A stretch of DNA of 16,439 nt, taken from Pyruvatibacter sp. GTDB taxonomy: Bacteria; Pseudomonadota; Alphaproteobacteria; CGMCC-115125. A program made the position numbers and the translations under genes. Position 1 is the stretch's first letter. Each line of letters starts with the position of its first letter. The DNA lies in the NCBI RefSeq assembly GCF_040219635.1, contig NZ_JAVJSC010000010.1, forward strand, positions 1 through 16,439. Reading direction: 5' to 3'. Positions 8,140-16,439 of the stretch are shown here, in pieces. The notes beneath the pieces were generated by a model. The model was not told the origin of the DNA. It was given only the letters and a program-made list of their open reading frames with translations, and did no database searches.

Positions 8140-8163
8140 GGTCCGGGCCGCGAGGCCCGAACC
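8140..8163 (-). other. Intercistronic RNA hairpin between rpoB and rpoC
   Basis: A perfect 6-bp GC stem (CGGGCC with GGCCCG; arms 8154-8159 and 8144-8149) closes a 4-nt loop. Three further base pairs (GGT with ACC) lie beyond one mismatch. On the minus strand it starts 17 nt after the rpoB stop. A T-rich stretch (CCTTTTTGATTTTCC) follows, but only about 9 nt beyond the stem, so it is a poor terminator. A role in mRNA processing or stability, or partial termination, is inference. Confidence 0.5.
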
Positions 8164-8179
8164 GCAAAACGCGAGACTG

Positions 8180-12262
<4,083 letters not shown>

Positions 12263-12573
12263 CAAGTGTCCTCGCACATAAGCGAATCAGGGGATGACAC
12301 ACCACGCAGGGCGCGCCACGAATGTGGGTCGGCAAAAACACGAGCGAAAGCCCGGCTTCACCAGCGCAGACAGGTCCTATTCGTCAAGGTTTCCCTTGTT
12401 TTCCCGAAACCCGGCATGCACGAAAGCGACGCATACGCCGGGTTTGCAAAACTGCAAACCCGGCATATGGCCACTTGAATTATTTGGGTGGACCAGAATA
12501 TGGCCTGCCCAAACCGTATTATCAAGAGGCTGGCGGACATACCGCCAACCCGCCAGTCAAAACGCAGCGTGAA
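12263..12573 (-). promoter_or_regulatory. Non-coding rplL-rpoB spacer with structured RNA
   Basis: This 311-nt stretch has no supported gene. On the minus strand it contains a 6-bp hairpin (12531-12547) about 26 nt after the rplL stop and a strong 12-bp hairpin at 12437-12464. The rpoB ribosome-binding site is at 12269-12273. TTGACG at 12387-12382 resembles a -35 box, but no acceptable -10 lies at 16-18 nt, so I do not call a promoter. In E. coli the equivalent spacer holds an attenuator and an RNase III site that lower rpoBC expression relative to rplJL; a similar role here is inferred from position. Confidence 0.5.
12432..12469 (-). other. Strong RNA hairpin in the rplL-rpoB spacer
   Basis: A perfect 12-bp stem (arms 12453-12464 and 12437-12448, GCCGGGTTTGCA type) closes a 4-nt loop. 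One mismatch and four further pairs extend it to about 17 positions per side. No T-tract follows on either strand, so it does not look like an intrinsic terminator. The long, nearly perfect duplex would suit an RNase III processing site, by analogy with the E. coli rplL-rpoB spacer. Confidence 0.6.
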
Positions 12574-12948
12574 CTACTTGAGTTCGACGGTCGCGCCGGC
12601 TTCTTCCAGCTTCTTCTTCATTGCTTCGGCTTCCGCCTTGGGCACGTCCGGCTTCACTTCCTTGGGCGCGCCTTCCACAAGCTCCTTGGCTTCCTTGAGG
12701 CCCAGCCCGGTGATGCTGCGAACTTCCTTAATGACGTTGATTTTCTTGTCGCCGGCTGACGTCAGCACAACAGAAAACTCGTCTTTTTCTTCAACAGCTT
12801 CAGCCGCAGCACCGCCACCGGCAGCAGCAACAGCAACAGGTGCTGCAGCCGACACGCCCCACTTTTCTTCGAGCATCTTTGACAGTTCAGCAGCTTCGAG
12901 CACTGTCAGGGCTGACAGGTCTTCGACGATCTGATCGAGATTAGCCAT
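12574..12948 (-). CDS. rplL: 50S ribosomal protein L7/L12
   Basis: L7/L12 is the multicopy flexible stalk protein that recruits and activates translational GTPases (EF-Tu, EF-G, IF2, RF3). The 124-aa protein shows the expected three parts. An N-terminal dimerisation and L10-binding helix region (about 1-31) is followed by an Ala/Gly-rich hinge (about 33-51, with a GGG). The globular C-terminal domain (55-124) contains DKKINVIKEVRSITGLGLKEAKELVEGAPK and ends GATVELK. The ATG at 12948 is preceded by AAGGAA 8 nt upstream. It lies 65 nt after rplJ, as in the usual rplJL pair, and is followed by the long spacer before rpoB. Confidence 0.98.
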   Translation of the reverse strand: MANLDQIVEDLSALTVLEAAELSKMLEEKWGVSAAAPVAVAAAGGGAAAEAVEEKDEFSVVLTSAGDKKINVIKEVRSITGLGLKEAKELVEGAPKEVKPDVPKAEAEAMKKKLEEAGATVELK

Positions 12949-13013
12949 TTTGTTCGTTCCTTAGACTTCAATAAACCGCTTCTGACGGTTGAGTTTCGTG
13001 AGCGGGAAATGCG

Positions 13014-13532
13014 TTAAGCCGCATCGCCCTGTTCTGCTTTGGCTGCAATGACACGGGCAATCTGTCCGCCAGGTGCGGCAAGCACTCCGGCGATACGGGT
13101 TGCGGGCGTGTTGAGCATCCCCACAATTTTGCCTCTGAGCTCATCGAGAGACGGCAGTTCGGCCAAAGCCTTGATGCCGTTTTCGTCAAGCACGGTCTCG
13201 CCCATGATGCCGCCGCGAATAACGAGCTTGTCGTTTTTCTTGGCGAACTGAGCGAGAATCCGGGGCGCGGCAACCGGGTCATCTGAGATGCCGATTGCGC
13301 ACGGGCCTGTAAACAGATCAGCGATCTCGTTTGCAGGCGTCCCTTCCAGAGCACGTTTTGCCAGACGGTTTTTCGTTACCCGAAAACTCGCACCGGCTTC
13401 GGCCATACTCGTGCGCAACTCGGAAAGCTGCGCAACGTTAAGGCCTGAATAGTGGGTCACCACGACCACATTGGCATCCGTAAAGATGCCGTTGAGGGTC
13501 GAGACGAGCGCATCTTTTTCAGCGCGTTCCAC
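13014..13532 (-). CDS. rplJ: 50S ribosomal protein L10
   Basis: L10 anchors the L7/L12 dimers to the 50S subunit near helices 42-44 of 23S rRNA and represses its own operon by binding the mRNA leader. The 172-aa protein begins (V/M)ERAEKDALVSTLNGIF and contains VVVVTHYSGLNVAQLSELR and SFRVTKNRLAKRAL. The C-terminal helix (about 140-172), which binds L7/L12, is Ala-rich. The initiation codon is GTG at 13532; GGAG lies 9 nt upstream, and no in-frame ATG gives a better family fit. The gene follows a 372-nt leader that carries an L10-leader-like RNA motif, which supports autogenous control of rplJL. Confidence 0.97.
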   Translation of the reverse strand: MERAEKDALVSTLNGIFTDANVVVVTHYSGLNVAQLSELRTSMAEAGASFRVTKNRLAKRALEGTPANEIADLFTGPCAIGISDDPVAAPRILAQFAKKNDKLVIRGGIMGETVLDENGIKALAELPSLDELRGKIVGMLNTPATRIAGVLAAPGGQIARVIAAKAEQGDAA

Positions 13533-13904
13533 GTGGCTCTACTCCAACTTGTTAGGCAGGTCCGCGACTTGCGGCCCCGCCCGGTGGCAATTGCCGCTGA
13601 TGCGCTGGAAAAACTCCGGGCAAATCAGCGACGCTCATTTGCCTGTCCGCCAATGCCGGGGAAAAATCCCCTCACACAACATCGGCCAGAAGCGGCCCGA
13701 AGGCCCGGCAGCTCCCTCCCCTTGCGGATTGGCAGATATGCCGGAAAAATCAGGTCGTCCCATCTACTACTGGCGGATATTAAGCCCCCGAAAAACGCGG
13801 GCACCTGTAGTCACGGACAGGGCGGGCCGGTTTCCCGACCCCCTGCCTCCGCCAAAAGGCGAAAGCAGATTTCGTCACGCACCCAACAGGATGCGCGATA
13901 GTTT
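13533..13904 (-). promoter_or_regulatory. Non-coding rplA-rplJ spacer / 5' leader of rplJ
   Basis: This 372-nt region has no supported gene. On the minus strand it carries an L10-leader-like core at 13766-13811 (separate entry) and a 5-bp hairpin GGGGA/TCCCC at 13658-13671. Nearer rplJ is a CCGC/GCGG hairpin around 13562-13574. I see no clear intrinsic terminator after rplA and no promoter with both boxes, so whether rplKA and rplJL-rpoBC are separate transcripts cannot be told here. Confidence 0.55.
13766..13811 (-). ncRNA. L10 leader-like autoregulatory RNA core
   Basis: On the minus strand ACTAC (13811-13807) pairs with GTAGT (13770-13766), enclosing AGGTGCC and GGCTTAATATCCGCC. Within it GCCC and GGGC (13802-13799 and 13787-13784) form an apical hairpin with two more pairs beyond a G-G mismatch and a TTTTT loop. 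AGGTGCC together with GGCTTAATATCC is, from memory, the hallmark of the bacterial ribosomal L10 leader (the L10(L7/L12)4 mRNA target that mimics the 23S rRNA site). It lies about 235 nt upstream of the rplJ start, as expected for a cis-acting leader. Outer stems were not resolved, so the boundaries are those of the core only. Confidence 0.65.
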
Positions 13905-14606
13905 TTAAGCGCTTGCGTTGAGCGTTGACGGGTCAACCTTGACGCCGGGGCCCATCGTAGAGCTGATGCTCACGCGCTTGATGTAGTTGCCTTTGGCACC
14001 GGCAGGCTTTGCCTTCTGCACCGCATCCACAAGCGCTGCGATGTTCTGGCTGATCTGCTCAGGCGTGAAGCTGGCTTTGCCAACGCCTGCCTGCAGCACG
14101 CCGGCCTTTTCAACGCGGAACTCAACAGCGCCGCCCTTGGCCGCTTTCACGGCTGCCGCCACATCCGGCGTCACCGTACCCACCTTTGGGTTGGGCATCA
14201 GGTTGCGCGGACCAAGCACCTTACCCAACCGGCCGACGAGCGGCATCATGTCAGGCGTTGCAATGCACTTGTCGAAGTCGATCTTGCCGCCCTGGATTTC
14301 TTCCATCAGGTCTTCGGCGCCCACAATATCGGCACCGGCTGCCTTGGCTTCGTCCGCCTTGTCGCCCTTGGCAAACACAGCAACGCGGGCTGCCCGGCCA
14401 GAGCCATTGGGAAGCTGGCACACGCCGCGCACCATCTGGTCAGCGTGACGCGGGTCAACACCCAGGTTCATGGCCACTTCAACAGTCTCGTCGAACTTGG
14501 ACTTGGCAGCCGCCTTGAGAAGCGCCACCGCTTCGTCCAGCGTGTACAGCTTTTTACGATCAACGGTTTCGCGCGAGGCGATAATTTTCTTTCCTGATTT
14601 TGCCAT
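13905..14606 (-). CDS. rplA: 50S ribosomal protein L1
   Basis: L1 forms the mobile stalk of the 50S subunit that guides deacylated tRNA from the E site. In many bacteria it also represses translation of its own rplK-rplA mRNA. The 233-aa length is typical. It begins MAKSGKKIIASRETVDRKKLYTLDEAVALLK. The conserved central segment TPDMMPLVGRLGKVLGPRNLMPNPKVGTVT lies in domain II, and the C-terminal segment returns to domain I with VSISSTMGPGVKVDPSTL. The ATG at 14606 lies 3 nt after the rplK stop codon (TAA-ATC-ATG), so translational coupling with rplK is likely. A GGTGG stretch at the rplK 3' end can serve as the ribosome-binding site. Confidence 0.98.
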   Translation of the reverse strand: MAKSGKKIIASRETVDRKKLYTLDEAVALLKAAAKSKFDETVEVAMNLGVDPRHADQMVRGVCQLPNGSGRAARVAVFAKGDKADEAKAAGADIVGAEDLMEEIQGGKIDFDKCIATPDMMPLVGRLGKVLGPRNLMPNPKVGTVTPDVAAAVKAAKGGAVEFRVEKAGVLQAGVGKASFTPEQISQNIAALVDAVQKAKPAGAKGNYIKRVSISSTMGPGVKVDPSTLNASA

Positions 14607-14609
14607 GAT

Positions 14610-15038
14610 TTAGCCCACCACCTCGATACCCATTGAGCGCGCGGAGCCTGCGATAATCAGTGCAGCGGCATCAATGTCGTTTGCGTTCAGGTCAGTCAGC
14701 TTTTCTTCGGCAATCTCGCGGACCTGCTTCATGGTTACCTTGCCGGCAACTTCAGCGCCCGGCTTGGACGACCCCTTGTTCAGCTTCGCAGCCTTCTTGA
14801 GGTAGTAGCTTGCCGGCGGCTTCTTGGTTTCAAACGTAAACGACTTGTCCTGGAAGATCGTGATGATCGTGGGGACGGGCATCCCGTTTTCCATGCCCTG
14901 CGTCTTGGCGTTGAACGCCTTGCAGAATTCCATGATGTTGAGGCCGCGCTGACCCAGCGCCGGGCCGATGGGGGGCGACGGATTGGCCGCACCCGCGGGC
15001 ACCTGAAGTTTCAGGTAGCCGATAATCTTCTTCGCCAT
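14610..15038 (-). CDS. rplK: 50S ribosomal protein L11
   Basis: L11 binds the GTPase-associated centre of 23S rRNA and is needed for factor function and for RelA-type stringent signalling. The 142-aa protein is normal in length. The N-terminal domain holds the proline-containing linker ANPSPPIGPALGQRGLN, with Pro22, Pro23 and Pro26; this region contacts thiostrepton-class antibiotics and appears wild type. The C-terminal rRNA-binding domain includes KGSSKPGAEVAGKVTMKQV and ends ARSMGIEVVG. The ATG at 15038 has a strong AAGGAG 5 nt upstream. It is preceded by a 228-nt hairpin-rich spacer and followed by rplA after 3 nt. Confidence 0.98.
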   Translation of the reverse strand: MAKKIIGYLKLQVPAGAANPSPPIGPALGQRGLNIMEFCKAFNAKTQGMENGMPVPTIITIFQDKSFTFETKKPPASYYLKKAAKLNKGSSKPGAEVAGKVTMKQVREIAEEKLTDLNANDIDAAALIIAGSARSMGIEVVG

Positions 15039-15084
15039 GTTAGCTCCTTCACGCGGCCATAAAACCGCCTGCTAGATAGAAGGG

Positions 15085-15116
15085 CCGTGGTGCGGTACTG
15101 GCTGTACCTCCCACGG
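15085..15116 (-). other. Two-part RNA hairpin in the rplK leader
   Basis: An outer 6-bp stem CCGTGG/CCACGG (15111-15116 with 15085-15090) and an inner 5-bp stem GGTAC/GTACC (15104-15108 with 15094-15098) are joined by a small asymmetric internal loop. They carry a 5-nt apical loop. It ends 46 nt before the rplK ATG. In E. coli L1 represses rplKA by binding the mRNA leader; this is the best-formed element in the equivalent place, but I could not match it to the L1 consensus. Confidence 0.45.
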
Positions 15117-15149
15117 AAAACGCCCCAACCCCGCCCAAAAAACCAGACA

Positions 15150-15177
15150 GGAAAGAGGCGCTTACTCAAGTAGGCGC
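15150..15177 (-). terminator. Possible weak terminator or processing hairpin after nusG
   Basis: An 8-bp stem with one G-U pair (15170-15177 with 15158-15165, GCGCCTAC/GTAAGCGC) has a TTGA loop and is followed on the minus strand by CTCTTTCC. The pyrimidine tract is interrupted, so termination would be partial at best. It lies 90 nt after the nusG stop codon and before rplK, in the place where secE-nusG and rplKA transcripts divide in E. coli. Confidence 0.35.
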
Positions 15178-15208
15178 ACGAGATACGCCAAAAGCCGCGT
15201 CATTGCTA

Positions 15209-15237
15209 GAGCCCGGCCGCATTTTTTGAGCCCGGCC
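15209..15237. repeat. Short direct repeat in the nusG-rplK spacer
   Basis: The 10-mer GAGCCCGGCC occurs at 15209-15218 and again at 15228-15237 (plus-strand reading), 19 nt apart with a TTTTTT run between the copies. It may simply reflect local duplication; no known site is recognised. Confidence 0.6.
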
Positions 15238-15266
15238 AGCATCAGGCCAGACGCCGGGACCGCGCA

Positions 15267-15797
15267 CTAGGTCTTGTCCACCTGCGCGTATTCAAGCTCA
15301 ACCGGCGTCGGGCGACCAAAGATCGACACTGCCACTTTCAGGCGGGCACGCTCTTCGTCCACTTCTTCCACCAGCCCTGAGAACGAGGCGAACGGCCCGT
15401 CGGACACACGCACTTCCTCGCCGATTTCAAACGTGATCGAGGGCTTGGGACGATCCACGCCTTCCTGCACCTGATTGACGATACGGTCCACTTCCGCCTG
15501 GCTGACCGGCTGCGGCTTGGACTCCGACCCCAGGAACCCCGTCACTTTGGGGGTATTCTTCACCAGATGAAACGCTTCGTCCGTCAGGTCCATTTTCACC
15601 AGCACATAACCGGGAAAGAACTTGCGCTCGGTGTTGACCTTCTGGCCGCGGCGCACTTCCACCACTTCCTCGGTCGGCACCAGAATCTCCTCGAAGCAAT
15701 CCTCGAGGCCCTGCCGAACGGCCTGTTCCCTGATGCTCTCCGCAACCTTCTTTTCAAAGTTGGAGTAGCTGTGAACGATGTACCAACGATGCGCCAT
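15267..15797 (-). CDS. nusG: Transcription termination/antitermination factor NusG
   Basis: NusG binds the beta' clamp helices of elongating RNA polymerase, suppresses pausing, and links polymerase to Rho or to the ribosome (S10). The 176-aa protein has the NGN domain first (about 1-110; MAHRWYIVHSYSNFEKKVAESIREQ and RKFFPGYVLVKMDLTDEAFHLVKNTPKVTGFLG). A KOW domain fills 123-176 (FEIGEEVRVSDGPFASFSG ... YAQVDKT). The ATG at 15797 is preceded by AAGGA 11 nt upstream. It follows secE by 45 nt, the almost universal bacterial pairing. No insertion between the NGN and KOW domains is seen. Confidence 0.98.
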   Translation of the reverse strand: MAHRWYIVHSYSNFEKKVAESIREQAVRQGLEDCFEEILVPTEEVVEVRRGQKVNTERKFFPGYVLVKMDLTDEAFHLVKNTPKVTGFLGSESKPQPVSQAEVDRIVNQVQEGVDRPKPSITFEIGEEVRVSDGPFASFSGLVEEVDEERARLKVAVSIFGRPTPVELEYAQVDKT

Positions 15798-15842
15798 GTG
15801 CGCGGGTATCCTTTTTTGGTGAGCGGAGAAGTTTAAAGCAGT

Positions 15843-16061
15843 CTAGATACTGACACTCAGCAACAACTGCACGCCCCAGCTCAAAATCATGTCTGCGAGA
15901 AAGAAGAAGATGGACGCCAGCGCAACCATGATGAAGACCATCACGGTCGTAATCGCGGTCTCACGGCGGGTTGGCCACGTCACCTTCGAGGTTTCAGCCC
16001 GCACCTGCTGAGCAAACTGAAGCGGCCCGGTCTTCTTCTTGGTCGTTACGTCTTTTGCCAC
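15843..16061 (-). CDS. secE: Preprotein translocase subunit SecE
   Basis: SecE clamps the two halves of the SecY channel in the inner membrane and is essential for Sec-dependent export. The 72-aa protein is the short single-span form, unlike the three-span E. coli protein. An N-terminal basic stretch (KKKTGP) is followed by the conserved amphipathic segment FAQQVRAETSKVTWPTRRET, with the Trp-Pro pair at 29-30. A hydrophobic membrane segment runs from about residue 37 to 56, with a hydrophobic tail after it. Initiation is at GTG (16061): AAGG lies 9 nt upstream, and an in-frame TAA a few codons further up excludes a longer form. It lies between tRNA-Trp and nusG. Confidence 0.97.
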   Translation of the reverse strand: MAKDVTTKKKTGPLQFAQQVRAETSKVTWPTRRETAITTVMVFIMVALASIFFFLADMILSWGVQLLLSVSI

Positions 16062-16147
16062 GCTCTTGCGCCTTTAATCATCTTCATGAGGCCACTGAAA
16101 AAGTCAGTGCCCGCTCTGCCCGCCTCACCTACCGATGCCGGTGCGGC

Positions 16148-16223
16148 TGGCAGGAGTGGAGGGACTCGAACCCCCAACCCCCGGTTTTGGAGACCGGTGC
16201 TCTGCCAGTTGAGCTACACTCCT
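16148..16223 (-). tRNA. tRNA-Trp (anticodon CCA)
   Basis: Read on the minus strand, the 76-nt gene folds into a full cloverleaf. The acceptor stem is AGGAGTG/CACTCCT, the D arm GCTC/GAGC and the anticodon stem CCGGT/ACCGG with loop CTCCAAA (anticodon CCA). The T arm is GGGGG/CCCTC with loop TTCGAGT, followed by discriminator G and an encoded CCA end (16150-16148). It lies between a tuf 3' end and secE, the common tuf-tRNA-Trp-secE-nusG order, and is probably processed from a longer transcript. Confidence 0.97.
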
Positions 16224-16229
16224 AAACCA

Positions 16230-16254
16230 GCAGGCGCCTAAACACAGCGCCTGC
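16230..16254 (-). terminator. Hairpin between tuf and tRNA-Trp (weak terminator or processing signal)
   Basis: A perfect 8-bp stem (GCAGGCGC with GCGCCTGC; arms 16247-16254 and 16230-16237) has a 9-nt loop. It starts 11 nt after the tuf stop codon. On the minus strand it is followed by TGGTTTAGG, too short a T-tract for a confident terminator, and the tRNA begins 6 nt later. Protection of the tuf mRNA 3' end or partial termination are both possible. Confidence 0.5.
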
Positions 16255-16264
16255 AATAACCGCG

Positions 16265-16439
16265 TTACTCGATAATATTTGCCACGACGCCCGCGCCTAC
16301 GGTGCGGCCGCCTTCACGGATGGCGAAGCGCAGCTTCTCTTCCATCGCGATCGGCACGATCAGCTCAACAAGCATCTCGCAGTTGTCGCCCGGCATAACC
16401 ATTTCCGTGCCTTCGGGAAGCGACACAACACCCGTCACA
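16265..16439 (-). CDS. tuf: Elongation factor Tu, C-terminal part (3' end of gene; rest outside the window)
   Basis: The last 57 codons of an EF-Tu gene, ending at a TAA stop. The translation reads VTGVVSLPEGTEMVMPGDNCEMLVELIVPIAMEEKLRFAIREGGRTVGAGVVANIIE, which is domain III of EF-Tu with the typical GRTVGAGVV C-terminus. This domain contacts the T arm of aminoacyl-tRNA and is part of the kirromycin-site neighbourhood. It lies upstream of tRNA-Trp and secE, so it is the copy often called tufB, distinct from the fusA-linked copy whose start lies at the other edge. The frame is intact up to the window boundary. Confidence 0.96.
   Translation of the reverse strand, partial: VTGVVSLPEGTEMVMPGDNCEMLVELIVPIAMEEKLRFAIREGGRTVGAGVVANIIE

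Noticed and set aside
12263..12277. Upstream GTG start for rpoB adding five residues
   Set aside because: The GTG overlaps or precedes the GAGGA ribosome-binding site that serves the ATG at 12262, and MSQSFTGRKRIRKFFG is the expected N-terminus.
12382..12387. TTGACG as a -35 box for an rpoB-specific promoter
   Set aside because: No -10-like hexamer lies at 16-18 nt spacing on the minus strand.

Overview
The window is a core ribosomal and transcription gene cluster from an alphaproteobacterium. Every supported gene lies on the minus strand, so biological 5'->3' runs from high to low coordinates: tuf (3' end) - tRNA-Trp - secE - nusG - rplK - rplA - rplJ - rplL - rpoB - rpoC - rpsL - rpsG - fusA - tuf (5' end). 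The alphaproteobacterial call is inferred from this uninterrupted order, with the rif (rplJL-rpoBC) and str (rpsL-rpsG-fusA-tuf) operons back to back and a second tuf beside tRNA-Trp-secE-nusG. It also rests on protein features: RpoB opens MSQSFTGRKRIRKFFG, has Thr in the MDQTNPLSEITHKRR segment, and is 1360 aa, while RpoC is 1403 aa. Genus cannot be decided from the sequence alone.

Layout in transcription order. (1) 16265-16439 is the C-terminal 57 residues of one EF-Tu, followed by an 8-bp hairpin and a tRNA-Trp(CCA) with genomically encoded CCA. (2) 15267-16061 holds secE (GTG start) and nusG. (3) A 228-nt spacer with hairpins precedes rplK-rplA, which are separated by only 3 nt. (4) A 372-nt leader carrying an L10-leader-like RNA core precedes rplJ (GTG start) and rplL. 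(5) A 311-nt spacer with a strong symmetrical hairpin precedes rpoB. A 116-nt spacer with a smaller hairpin separates rpoB from rpoC, and a 12-bp GC-rich hairpin terminates rpoC. (6) A 452-nt region holds a candidate promoter and a hairpin-rich leader before rpsL, rpsG and fusA. (7) The first 87 codons of a second EF-Tu end the window.

Together the genes supply the ribosomal stalk and GTPase-centre proteins (L11, L10, L7/L12, L1), two 30S proteins (S12, S7), elongation factors EF-G and EF-Tu, the RNA polymerase beta and beta' subunits, the elongation/termination factor NusG, and the translocon subunit SecE. The proteins look full length and intact, with catalytic and metal-binding residues present. 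The drug-target positions I examined (rpoB rifampicin region, rpsL Lys43/Lys88) read as wild type.

I found no accessory island, mobile element, CRISPR array or undescribed protein system. The points worth a second look are all in non-coding RNA: leader and intercistronic structures, above all the paired mutually complementary hairpins just before rpsL and the hairpin between rplL and rpoB.
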